Positions 1 to 9,883 of a stretch of 64,000 nt of DNA are shown here, in pieces; position 1 is the first letter of the stretch; each line of letters starts with the position of its first letter. The DNA is from Lathyrus oleraceus (Eukaryota; Streptophyta; Magnoliopsida; Fabales; Fabaceae). The DNA is taken from the NCBI RefSeq assembly GCF_024323335.1, contig NC_066581.1, forward strand, positions 429,368,136-429,432,135, in the 5' to 3' direction. The notes under the pieces were generated by a model. That model saw nothing but the letters and a program-made list of their open reading frames with translations, was not told the DNA's origin and did not search any database. Position numbers and translations under genes: made by a program.

Positions 1-229
1 TCTAGGGTTTCATACTTTAACCCATATTAGATGACATACCATAATCTCTAGGGTTTGATTTTCAAGCAAACCTTAGCTTTTATTAGGTATGAATAGCCAC
101 AAACTTTGAATCCATGATGATTTATACATACATGATATGAATGGATTTGACATGAATGAGTGTAAATGAGTCTCAAACCAAAAGTCAGATGAAAAATGAA
201 AATGGGAGGGCAAATTCTGGGGTATGACA
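1..229 (-). mobile_element. Element D: start of 3' LTR (Tat/Ogre-type, partial)
   Basis: Read on the minus strand, the segment starts at 229 with TGTCATACCCCAGAATTTGC. This resembles the TGTAACACCTCAAAATTTGC start of elements A and B. It lies directly downstream of a polypurine tract of the same type as theirs. Only the first 229 bp of this LTR are in the window; the rest lies to the left. The short open frames here have no coding character. Confidence 0.75.
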
Positions 230-246
230 ACTGCCCCTATTTAATC
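230..246 (-). other. Polypurine tract of element D
   Basis: The minus strand reads GATTAAATAGGGGCAGT immediately before the LTR start at 229. The matching tracts of A, B and C read GATTGAATAGGGGCAGC. This is the plus-strand priming site and it fixes D in the minus orientation. Confidence 0.75.
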
Positions 247-671
247 ATCTTGGACTTGAATGTACGAATAACGATGACTTTCAGACATTCGAGGTAGAAG
301 AGGATTAAATACCAGAATATCCAAGAATTTTCCCATTGAGAATGGTTGTAGTGCGAGGAGGATAAATGTATTGGGGATATGGAATGATATGTAGACTTTT
401 ATAGGTTCATTTGCTGGGGGTTGATTGAAGTATTATGTGGGGAAATAAATCAATCTCAAAGGGGAAACATGATATTCATGCCATGCATAATGTGTGCTTT
501 ATTTTTATGATGTATGAATGATTATGTGTCAATATACGTGATGTTCACAAGGTAGGGTTTCTGACGTAGGATAAACTTTGACTCGCCACTGACTATACCA
601 AAGAAACTGTACTATAAGAATACTTCATATTACCACCACTACTAGAGATTTCACATGACCCTGCTGGGGAG
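247..671 (-). mobile_element. Element D 3' UTR, distal piece
   Basis: This is non-coding sequence between D's polypurine tract and the point where element A inserted. It ends with the target duplication GGGAG (667-671), repeated at 55907-55911 on the far side of A. On the minus strand the end reads CTCCCCAGCAGGGTC, a CCCCAGC motif like those in the 3' UTRs of A, B and C. No gene is seen. Confidence 0.6.
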
Positions 672-1926
672 TGTAACACCTCAAAATTTGCCCTCCTCTT
701 CTTGGGACTAGTTTAGCATTTTACATTTCATGTTTTAGGACATTAGGCATTTGCATATTGCATATCATGTGGAAATAATGAAGTCATCCTCCAAAGTCTT
801 TTCAGAGATGGAGAAGTGGTGTGATTCAAGCCTAAGGGTTTTCTATGGATTGGTGATCAACCATCTGAGGGCTTGAGCTTCAATTAGGGTTTTCTTGGTC
901 CTTCAAAAGGTTGAGTGTTATCTTGTTGGCAAGGGTATATTACCATCATCATGGTTATGTCATTCTCAAGGGGTTCATTGTTCATGATCAGTTTCCTTTG
1001 GATTAGGGTTTTGACCTCTGGTCAACCCTAATCAATGTCATTCTTTCAACCAGGGATTTTCAAGGAGAAGAGGTATTCTATTGAGATGGAGATCACATGG
1101 TTATGTGGAGAAGCTTATATGAGTGAGGGTTCCATTTCTGAGCCAATTCCTCAAGTGGTTGAGGCTCAAGCTGATCAGAGCATGTCAAGGTCATCTGAGG
1201 ACCTATACAGTCGACTGTGTAAGAGTTGAGGGCTAGGAGGGGGAGAAATGAGTTTCAACATCTCATTCATGTTCAAAAGAGGTTAATTTGTCATTATAAA
1301 CATCTACCTTGAAGATTTTGAAGTCAGATCAAAAGTTTCCCAAAATGGAAAGTGACATGTAATTGAAAGTTTCCAAAAATGGCAAATTTTTGGACCACAT
1401 TCAACTTGACTTTCCAACATCGAAGAAGCTTCAAATGAAATTTTGTCCAGCATGAAAGTTGAAGATCTTTCTCTCCCATTTCCAAAAAGTCTAAGATCAT
1501 GAGCATCTGATGAATGATTGAGGAGTTATGATCAAATGATTGCCAAGGGTGCATGGAACTTCAAAATGCCATAACTTTTGTTTCAAAACTCCAAATGAAG
1601 TCACTCTTTTTGAATATTTCTTCTCATGACCTATATTTTCCAAATCCAACATTGCATTGCATGAAATTTACTCATATGATCATTTGGCCATGCATGAATA
1701 TTTTGGAGGGAAGATGCCTAATTTAAATTTGGTGAATCACATGGGTAAATTTCCACTTCCATTGAGTTTATGAGAGGATTTTAAGTGGCTTTGGATATTT
1801 GCATGAGAAAATTCACGTGGTGCATGGCCATACAAGTCCACTATTCATTTTTGGCAAGGCATTTCAATTTTCACTAATCTTAATTAACCAAGTTCAGTTG
1901 TGATTAGCATGGTGATTAGTGGACCA

Positions 1927-1933
1927 TATAAAA
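1927..1933 (+). promoter_or_regulatory. TATA box of A 5' LTR
   Basis: TATAAAA lies in the context ACCATATAAAAGAC about 1.25 kb into the LTR and is unchanged in the 3' LTR at 52237-52243. A pyrimidine-rich stretch follows within about 60 bp. This is the best candidate for the core promoter that starts the genomic RNA. Confidence 0.55.
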
Positions 1934-4591
1934 GACAAATCCTAACAGAATTGCTCATAATCACATTTTCTAGATCTAGAATTTGCTTTTCCCTCCAAAA
2001 TTCTCTCTCATTGGATTTCAAAAATTCTCCACACAAACACACATTTTCTTCATAGATCCATCATCCTCATGGAATTTGGAGCATGAATCAGTCATAATTC
2101 GTGGAAATTGAGCAAGATTTGGAGCTGTTCAAGCACATCAACACTTCAATGGAGGTTTGAAATTCAGCAAGATCCAGGGTGTGGCAAGCATCCATTCATG
2201 CATAAGCTTCCTAACAAGAGTAGAGGAGAAGATTTGGACACTTTTGAGGCCTTGAATCAAAGGAATAAACACACTGTTCTTCAAGAGGTTAGAAATTTGA
2301 ATCTCTTAATTCTTCAAATCAGTGCCATGTTTAGGTAGATCTCATCATGCTGAGAATTAAGATGGTTATAGAATTGAATTTGGTTGAGATTTGGTTGAGA
2401 TATGTTAGTTTTAAGTTTTGAACATGAAAGATGTTTTCACTCGATCCATGGAATATATGATGTTTTAGGCTTAGCTAACGTGATATCCTTGTTCTACGCG
2501 TCAAGATCTTTCCATTGATGTGCTTGGTTGTAAATTCTGCAAAAAAAATTATGAATGCTACTGTTGCGCCACCGTCTCAACGAGGAAGACGGTGGAAACC
2601 ACCGCCATGAACAGTACTGACCGCCGTCTGGTATGAACTTAGGGCAAGGCCTTAAACGGCGTCGTTTTGCTTCCAGCGTGTTTGCAACCTTGTACAAGGT
2701 TCGATTCCATGCGAAGGATTTTTGGGATTTATTTGTTTCAGCGCTTGTTTTTGGCCATACCCAGTTCGATTCCTCCATGATGCATTTCCATATTATTTTC
2801 ATATTATTCCCATGTTACATTTCATGTTTATTTCAAATATTTTCCTTAACTTCCAAAATTCATAACAAATGGAAAATTAATCCAAATCACTTCCAATTTT
2901 TTGCTACATGTTCATTTGGATGTCTTTTATTTTTTGATGTGGTTTTCCTGAATTTTGCATTTCTGGATTTTTGGTTGTGATTGATTATTTGAACATGTAT
3001 GCAAATGTGACATGTTGTACCAATTCTTTTGTGAAATGCTCATACATTGTCCAATTGCCATGAAATTTGATATGCTGATTCCTAACATGTTGATTGATTT
3101 TTGAGGCTTGGTTTGGCATTTTTAGCATTTTCCATTTCTGTTTGGGACACATGAATGTAAGGTGTGACAATGTGTGTCACACATTTTGATGTTGATCTTG
3201 TTCATTTTCATTTCCATGCCATTTGACATCTTCTGATTCTAATTTTTGGCATGAGGCTTGTGTTTAACATGTTGTATGCACATAAAAGTTTCCATGGTTA
3301 TTTGATTCATTTCTGTTTTAATATGGAATTTCTACTCTTAATGTCCAATTGTGAACACCATTGTGTGCCTTTGCCTTAGCATGACCATTAGATGGATTTG
3401 CCTTAGGATTTGGATTTGATCCTTTTTAGGACATGTTCTCCCTTGAATAAATGTGCTTCATGTTGAATATCACCTTCTGTTTTGACTTTTTGCTATGCCT
3501 TTGACCCTAGTCTTGGTACTAGTGGTTTGTACTCACCTTTTGAGCTTTGCATTTCAGGTTCAAGCTTCTAGTCCTAATGGTTGATGTTGATCTCATGGCT
3601 TGAGATGTAAATTTGCTTTGTCCACTAACCTTTGTTGTGTTGTAGGTCCCTTGGTGATGAACTCACTTGAGTTGATTGACTTGCATTGTGCATATTGGTT
3701 GTAACACTGTTGACTATTTGTTGGATTTGTCTGAATGTGAACATTGACTTGTTTGACTTTCTTACAGGTACTTTAGTCGCTTTAGCTCATTGCTTGAGTT
3801 GCTTTGCTTGTGGTTGGCATACCACCTAGGTAATCATTCTCTAACTCCATGTAGTCTGGAAGCCCTGTCGTTTCTTTTGGCAGGCGTTTGGTTGAAGTCC
3901 TCCTTAAGAGGCAATGTCTGTGATTGTTTACTTTTGTGCCATGTACTTCAAGTCCTCCTAAGTGAAGAGGCAATTGGCAGATAGAAGGGATTAGCAATCA
4001 ATCCCCTACTAATTGTTTGAGTCGTTCATTATGCTTGCACTACGTGCTGATGCTCTTGGACACGTCCCCTAGATCTTGTATAGAGTCAGTCAAGTGGAAT
4101 AGGGTCCCTCATTCTGGACCCCCACATTTTCATTGATTCAAGCTCACCCAGGCCCGGGTTAAGAGCTCTGAGGTCCAACCCTCATTACCTTTCATCTGCT
4201 CACCCTGACGGTCAATGTTAGTGGTTAAGAGCTTCATCATACCTTTCTAGTGTTGGCTTGTTTGTCGAGGTTGATATGACTCCTTGACTAAAGCCCATCC
4301 TTGTATGAGCCGTTTGTGTGCAGATAGAGTGTGATGATTGCTTTTGATGTTTATCTGCTTTTGCTTCTCATCTCCTTTCTGTAGGAGTCGTATGGTCAAC
4401 TTTCGAGGAAGTTGACCGTACGTAGAGATAGACTTGAGTTGACTCACTGCCTGTGTGAGTCAAACTCTTGTTAGAGATTTCAACATAGGGATCGTTTGCA
4501 TGACAACTTCTAGGCTCGAGTCGTAGTCTCCCTTTTAGTTGTTATCTCCCTAGTCTCTGGTTAGGAGAAAGTTTTTCCCTGTTAAGGAGAA

Positions 4592-4659
4592 CTACGTCGC
4601 CCTGATCCTCATTCCAGATGAGGTACGTAGGCAGGAGATCGTGTGAGATCTCTCTGGGC
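4592..4659 (+). other. Pseudoknot RNA module A-1 (predicted)
   Basis: The order is helix a, helix b, hairpin, a', hairpin, b'. Helix a: CTACGT 4592-4597 with ACGTAG 4625-4630. Helix b: GCCC 4599-4602 with GGGC 4656-4659. First hairpin: CCTCAT/ATGAGG 4607-4623, loop TCCAG. Second hairpin: GAGATC/GATCTC 4635-4652, loop GTGTGA. Single-stranded TGAT joins b to the first hairpin. The 3' LTR counterpart at 54903-54970 has lost pairs in a and b through single changes. Confidence 0.6.
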
Positions 4660-4875
4660 AACCTTTTTCTTTTTTGAGTGTGTTTTGCTTGACAACTATT
4701 AGGTCCGAGTTCCCGACTCCCTTTTAGTCTGTGTGTTCAACCTTTGTTTCTTTTGACGTCTCAGCGTCTTCTTGGTGTTTGTGTGATAGCTATTAGGCTC
4801 GAGTTCCAGACTCCCTTTTAGTTTGTCAGTTGGAGAACCTTTGGTGTTCGCTGGTTAGCGATTGTTTATTTGTTT

Positions 4876-5086
4876 GGAGTCGGATGTAAGCCCATTGATT
4901 GGCATTCAGTTTCCTTGTGCTGTTTGTATGGAGTTGGATGTAAGCCCATCGATTGGCATTCCGTTTCCTTGTTTGTTTTGTGGAGTCAGATATAAGCCCA
5001 ACTATTGGCATTCCGTTTCCATATTTGTTTTGTGGAGTCGGATATAAGCCCAACTATTGGCATTTCGTTTCCTTGTTGAGTTTCTT
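4876..5086 (+). repeat. Tandem repeat, 4 copies of 52-54 bp in the LTR
   Basis: Units starting GGAGT at 4876, 4930, 4982 and 5034 each hold GGAT(A/G)TAAGCCCA then ATTGGCATT. Two looser copies occur at the same place in the LTRs of B (about 18510-18610) and C (about 30175-30285), next to the pseudoknot modules. The function is unknown. Confidence 0.8.
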
Positions 5087-5139
5087 TTGACGTCTCAGCG
5101 TCTTTGTGTTGTGTTTTGTTTCGGCGTGCATTAGCCGAA

Positions 5140-5204
5140 CTACGGTAGCTCTGATTCTCATTCCAGATGAGATACGTGGCATAGGATGCGATATCCTACC
5201 GAGC
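5140..5204 (+). other. Pseudoknot RNA module A-2 (predicted, helix a damaged)
   Basis: Helix b pairs GCTC 5148-5151 with GAGC 5201-5204. First hairpin: TCTCAT/ATGAGA 5156-5172, loop TCCAG. Second hairpin: TAGGAT/ATCCTA 5182-5198, loop GCGAT. Helix a starts with CTACG at 5140, but its partner reads CGTGG because one A is missing. The 3' LTR counterpart at 55451-55516 keeps CGTAG. Confidence 0.5.
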
Positions 5205-5224
5205 CCGTTTCCCACTTCCCCGAA

Positions 5225-5291
5225 CTACGTCGACTCTGATGTTTGTTTCTGACAAACTACGTAGGCCCAGGATGCGATATCCTGCCGAGTC
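5225..5291 (+). other. Pseudoknot RNA module A-3 (predicted)
   Basis: Helix a: CTACGT 5225-5230 with ACGTAG 5259-5264. Helix b: GACTC 5232-5236 with GAGTC 5287-5291. First hairpin: GTTTGT/ACAAAC 5241-5257, loop TTCTG. Second hairpin: CAGGAT/ATCCTG 5268-5284, loop GCGAT. All four helices are perfect. The 3' LTR counterpart is 55537-55603. Confidence 0.65.
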
Positions 5292-5391
5292 CGCTTCCTC
5301 CGTTTTCTTCCACCTGTTTGTTATTCCATTGTGTGTGCATTCTTTGAGCAGTTATTCAGCAACCTTATTCTATTCTTTTGGAGCGTGGATC

Positions 5392-5439
5392 CCGTCGAGT
5401 ACGGCGGACGTGAGGGGTGCTAATACCTTCCCCTTGCGT
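5392..5439 (+). other. Conserved hairpin pair upstream of the primer-binding site (A)
   Basis: Hairpin one is CCGTCG-AGTA-CGGCGG (5392-5407) with one G.T pair. Hairpin two pairs ACG 5408-5410 with CGT 5437-5439 and AGGGG 5413-5417 with CCCCT 5430-5434. B has CCGTCG-AGTA-CGACGG and C has CCGTAG-AGTA-CTACGG at the same place, so the stem changes while the AGTA loop stays. Confidence 0.6.
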
Positions 5440-5596
5440 AACCGACTCCCGTACCTTGCAATCTCTGGTCGTAAGACCATTCCTTTCCCTTTTTCAGGTT
5501 TACTTCGAGCGTTTCCTTTCCCTCCTTTGGGATAAATAACGCACGGTGGCGGTTTGTGTACTTTTTCCCGCCGGTTGTTTTTCGCGTTGCGACAAC

Positions 5597-5614
5597 TGGC
5601 GACTCTGCTGGGGA
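5597..5614 (+). other. Primer-binding site of A
   Basis: TGGCGACTCTGCTGGGGA begins two bases after the LTR end and is identical in B and C. Its complement ends CGCCA, as the 3' end of a tRNA should. Ogre elements are known to use tRNA-Arg; assigning this site to tRNA-Arg is by that analogy. Confidence 0.85.
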
Positions 5615-6897
5615 TATCATAAGAAGTTGACCTCTTGCTGGTCCATCTTCCCTAAGCAAGTCAATCCTAGCGCTCTCTAGGATAGTTTTGGTTGCTTTTA
5701 CTGCTTTATTTATTACATTTATGATTATTATACTGTGACTGTATATATTTGCATATATGTTTGCATGCATCATATTATCATTGTGCTGGACTCTATACAG
5801 GTTGGTTCCTTTGATTTGGGGTGGGTGTTCTGAGTGGGGCTAAAACCCAGGCCCGAGTATACATCTAGGATTAGTGTTGTCTCACGTTTCCTCACATGTT
5901 GGATCAGCATGTTGTTGCGACGTGACATACCACAAGCCGGACGAGGTTCTTTTGAGAGAGCTCTTCCTTTGTGGAGTATCCACTTTGGTCGAGTCACATC
6001 ATCTGAGCTGTTGACTTCGGTGACCGTTCTTTCCTGGATCTTTGGTTTAGACGATCTTATGAGAGCTGCAGCGGCACACCCGAAAGGGCAAACCCGTTGA
6101 GTATCTTGTCCGATTGTTGAGACCATTATCCGCCTTAGGATGACCTTGTTAGAATTCACCTGTGAGGGGAGGGTTGATTCCTACAGATGCATGTTCTGGT
6201 GGTGATGTTCTGATGGTGACTATTGGTTCGGTTATTGATCTGGGTTCTATTTATGAGTTGGGTTTATGGATTTATTTCTGAGACGCCGGAGTTCTGTCCG
6301 TGGTATTTATCAGTGGGGATCCGTTTATTTCAGGATTCCCTGGGTTGGTCCAGAGGTTCATGTTGTTATCAGATCAGTGGTTTTCCAGTGATGATGGTGG
6401 TATATCCTCAGGTTCCGTTTATTTCGGAACTCTCAAGTTGGATTTATGGTTACTCAGTACCTCAGATGGTTGTGATCAGTTCCAAGACCGTAACTCAGTG
6501 CAGTGGATGTTCAGATGACTTGGAGGATGGCACCAGTGACTTGTATTCATGCATTTGCATCATTCCCATTTTGCATTCATCTGCATCTAACCCATGTCTA
6601 TCCATACTCAGGGTACATTCTCGATTGAGATTCTGGTTGAGAGACATCCTGATGCCAGAATGTTATTGTCGAATTTTTATCCGTCTCGATGAAACCAGGA
6701 TCGAAGGATAGAATGTTCCTCATACGGATAGACATTGCATTCATGCGTGAGTTATAATAACCTGTCTTCTGTTTTGCAGGTGTCAGTTTCTAACCTGTTT
6801 GATTGACTCAGGAATCATTGCTCGCGCACACCGAGTCATTCCTCTACACGTAGCACGTCCACACAGATACCCTACCAGGTGCAACAAATCCAAACTG
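5615..6897 (+). other. Untranslated leader of A
   Basis: About 1.3 kb lies between the primer-binding site and the gag start, with closely related sequence in B (19036-20251). It has many stops. An open frame of 162 codons at 6223-6711 has no recognisable domain and is not kept in B. Full Ogre elements carry an extra ORF1 here, and that ORF is absent. The leader probably holds packaging signals. Confidence 0.6.
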
Positions 6898-8160
6898 ATG
6901 GATCTACCCAACGCAGATATTCTCGAGCTGAAAGAGAAGATGGGAGAGTTGATTAGTGCTATGCAAGGGTTCGCCTTGGGGTAGAAAGCAATATCCGAGA
7001 GGTTGGAGAGGATTGAAAACTGGCTGAGAATGGGGGAAATACAGGGAAATGCTTCGTCGTCTAGAGTAAAGAAACCCTCTGGTAATGGTCAGCACAAGAA
7101 GGAGGGTGAATCAAGTGATGTGCATGCCAAAAGGGGTAAGGATCGTTACCACCCGTATGCTGCTGCAGTAAATATTACTGCTGGTAATCAATCTGTACAA
7201 CAACAACAACAGCCACCTCAACAGAGAGCACAAAAAGCCGGGTGCCAAGTGAGAAAAGGGAAGACAGATCGGCAGTTTGATAAGCCACCCATGACGTATG
7301 CTCTCCTGTTGAAGAGGTTGAAGGATCTTGGATTGGTGCAGCCAAGGATGTTGGCTCCGTTGAGACCTGACTAGAGGCCTGCCAATTATGATGAGAACGC
7401 CAAGTGCGAATTCCACTCTGGTGCCCCTGGACACAATGTGGAGAATTGTAAAGCTTTTAAGCATGTTGTCCAGGACCTGGTGGATTCCAAGGCCATCAAT
7501 TTTGCACAATCTCCAAACGTTAATGCTAATCCCATGCCCGCGCATGGTCAGATGAGAGTAAATGCAATTTCTGAGGATAAGAGGACGACTGGGCCAATGA
7601 AAGTAGATCAGGTGAGAACTCCGTTGGCTGAGATCAAGAGACAACTGTTGAAGAATAGGGTTTTTCCGGGTTGTGATAATTGGTGTGCGGCTGTCGCCAC
7701 AAATGGGTGTGCAATGATGAGGGAAATGATTCAGAGAATGATGAAGGCGGAAGTGGATGGTGAACTATTTGGGACACCCTATCAGGCTTTTGAAACCGTC
7801 AAGATGAAGAATGCCATCTTTGCTGAAGAAGATAAAAGGCCGTCCATTTCTTCTTACAAACAGGCCATGGAAGTGGTGAAGAATGGAAAAGCCCAAGGCT
7901 GGGGAAGAATGGTAGACATTACGGTGAAAGCAGATAGGTTCGGGGTTGGCTATCAGCCGGGCTTAGACTCGTCTGAGCAAAACAGAGGACGTCGTCAACC
8001 GTTCACGTTCATCAGTGCTGGAATGCTGGATCCAGGTCACGCCTGTGCGGTGGGTGAAGAGATTGACAGTGATTGGGAACTTGACTCGTGGATAAAATCG
8101 TGCGTACAAGGGAACTGGAAGGCCTCAAAGATCATCACTGTCACTCATCGTGAAGAGTAA
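6898..8160 (+). pseudogene. Mini-gag / post-protease region of A, two in-frame stops
   Basis: The ATG at 6898 aligns with the gag start of B (20252) and C (31919). The frame opens with a helical stretch (LELKEKMGELISAMQ) and then jumps to the C-terminal half. The gag core seen in C is absent. A basic, Gln-rich linker leads to a zinc knuckle of the C-X2-H-X5-H-X4-C kind (CEFHSGAPGHNVENC). After it comes a region like that flanking the Tat protease (PGC...NGC...MMREMIQRM and GWGRM...GVGYQP). The protease catalytic segment itself is missing. TAG stops at 6982-6984 and 7372-7374 both replace CAG codons kept in B. The product would be the capsid/nucleocapsid precursor. Confidence 0.8.
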
Positions 8161-8331
8161 TATTTCTGTTTTTCAATTCTGTTTGCATGAAAGCCATACG
8201 TTTTGCCCGAAACGTAATGGTCCATTGTAAGGGCCACCTCATGTGTTTCATTTTGCAACATTTTGCATCATTAATGAATGGATGTTTTTGTAGTAAAAGC
8301 GGTGCTCCCTATTTTTCGTTTATTTTTGCAG
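8157..8331 (+). other. Candidate intron / conserved gag-RT spacer of A
   Basis: The sequence runs from GTAATATTTC at the end of the gag frame to TTATTTTTGCAG at 8331. B has a matching GT...CAG interval at 21068-21243. Ogre elements are known to carry an intron between the protease and RT. The two copies agree well although the segment is non-coding. Other acceptors are possible, so the 3' boundary is uncertain. Confidence 0.35.
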
Positions 8332-8507
8332 TTTAAAATAAAAATAAAAAATGGCAATGTTTGTTTTCATTTTCTTTCCTTTTGATTTGTCTCGTTCCGA
8401 CCTCAAAAGCAATGCATGAATCCGCATTCATGTAGATGCGACTATTCTCTTGATCTCATTGATAGCAATTCGGTTACACCTTTGTATGACTTCGACGATT
8501 CGATCTA

Positions 8508-9488
8508 TCATGACCGAAGAAGAAGGCGAAGAAGATTGTGAACTGCCGGAAGAATTAGCCAGGTTGTTGAGACAGGAGGAGAAGGTGATTCAACCGCATG
8601 AAGAGCAAGCCGAGGCTGTTAATCTGGGGACCGACGAGGTCAGAAGGGAAGTAAAGGTTGGGGCCGCCTTGGAGGCGAGTGTCAAGAGCAGAGGTGATGC
8701 CATTCAGTCTCAAGAACGCCGGTGCCACGTATCAGAGGGCTATGGTGACTTTGTTTCATGATATGATTCATCATGAAATTGAATGCTATGTTGATGACAT
8801 GATAGCAAAGTCCCAAACAGAAGAGGGGCATCTGGTAGATCTGGCCAAACTGTTTGACCGATTGAGACAATTCAGACTGAGGTTGAATCCGAATAAGTGC
8901 ACTTTCGGAGTGCGGTCCAGTAAATTACTGGGGTTTATTGTGAAAGAAAAGAGGAATCGAGGTTGATCCTGCTAAGGAAAAAGCAATACAAGAAATGCCT
9001 GAACCGAGAACAGAGAAGGAGGTTCGTGGTCTCTTAGGTAGATTGAACTACATTTCATGGTTCACATCTCATCTAACAGCCACGTGTGAACCCATATTCA
9101 AGCTGTTAAGAAAAGATCAAGCGGTCAGGTGGAATAATGATTGCCAAGCGGCATTTGAAAAAATAAAAGAATATTTGCAGGAGCCTCCGATTCTGATGCC
9201 TCCCGTGGAGGGACGACCATTAATTATGTACTTGACAGTCCTCGAGGGGTCTATGGGGTGTGCACTGGGGCAGCATGACGAGTCTGGTCGAAAAGAGCAT
9301 GCAATTTACCTTAGCAAAAAGTTTATCGACTGTGAAACAAAATATTCACTGCTTGAGAAAACTTGCTGTGCTTTGGCATAGGCTGCTCGCCGACTGAGAC
9401 AGTATATGCTGGTTCATACCACTTTATGGATTTCTAAGATGGATCCGATCAAGTACGTATTTGAGAAGCCATCATTGAGAAGCCAACA
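8508..9488 (+). pseudogene. Reverse transcriptase / RNase H remnant of A
   Basis: The acidic N-terminal lead (EEDCELPEELARLL) is joined by a deletion near 8690 to the middle of the RT at MPFSLKNAGATYQRAM. The catalytic YVDD box survives at 8787-8798. The thumb and connection follow (RTEKEVRGLLGRLNYIS at about 9000), then the first RNase H piece. Breaks are a frame change near 8950, a TAG at 9379-9381 where the family has Trp, and a duplicated GAGAAGCCA near 9475 that shifts the frame. The RT fingers and first palm motifs are missing. The product copied the genomic RNA into DNA in the parent element; this copy cannot. Confidence 0.85.
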
Positions 9489-9827
9489 TTGACCGGACGA
9501 GTTGCGAGATGGCAGATGATTTTAACTGAATATGATATTCAGTACACTTCTCAGAAAGCAATCAAGGGGAGTGTATTGTCTGATTATCTCGCCCAGCAAC
9601 CCATGGAAGATTATCAACCGATGAAGTTTGAATTCCCTGATGAGGACATCGAGGTTCTCAAATCGAAAGATTGTGAGGAACCGATTCCGGAGGAGGGGCC
9701 TGACCCTGAATCCGAACGGATTCTGATGTTTGATGGGGCCGTTAACGTGAATGGTAGTGGGGTTGGTATTGCTTTGGTTACGCCAAAGGGGATCCCACGG
9801 TCCTTTTGCTGCCCGGCTAGCATTTGA
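9489..9827 (+). pseudogene. RNase H region, second domain start, of A
   Basis: The frame holds TGRVARWQMILTEYDIQY, the end of the first RNase H, then an acidic linker. After it comes LMFDGAVNVNGSGVGIALVTPKG, the start of the second RNase H domain typical of Tat/Ogre elements. It breaks off after the CTNNN stretch and runs near 9860 straight into integrase tail sequence. The rest of RNase H and the integrase zinc finger and DDE core are absent. B has the same junction. Confidence 0.75.
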
Positions 9828-9883
9828 ATGCACCAACAACAATATGGCAAGTACGAAGCTTGTATCCTGGGTATCGAACCTCG

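Larger units (their letters stand above)
672..5594 (+). repeat. 5' LTR of element A
   Basis: It begins TGTAACACCTCAAAATTTGC and ends TTGCGACA, just before the primer-binding site, and matches 50982-55906 along its whole length. A TATAAAA box at 1927 suggests U3 of about 1.28 kb and an R-U5 of about 3.6 kb. The distal part is non-coding and rich in repeats and hairpins: a 52-54 bp tandem repeat at 4876-5086, three pseudoknot modules, and a hairpin pair at 5392-5439. The short open frames inside it are not genes. Confidence 0.95.

Noticed and set aside
667..671. Targeted insertion of A next to a primer-binding-site-like CTGCTGGGGA
   Set aside because: B, C and the solo LTR did not insert at such a motif, so one case is best taken as chance.
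4592..4659. Hammerhead ribozyme in the LTR, because of CTGAT next to a hairpin
   Set aside because: The conserved GA after CTGAT and the GAAA strand of a hammerhead are absent, and the helix order is a pseudoknot, not a three-way junction.
5597..5614. A tRNA gene fragment at the primer-binding site
   Set aside because: Only the 18 nt that complement a tRNA 3' end are present, at the expected place after the LTR.
5420..6159. Minus-strand open frames across the LTR end and leader of A
   Set aside because: They cross the LTR boundary and primer-binding site, have no domain, and are chance frames opposite structured non-coding sequence.
6223..6711. 162-codon frame in A's leader, possibly the Ogre ORF1
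   Set aside because: It has no recognisable domain, unusual hydrophobic composition, and is not kept open in the matching leader of B.
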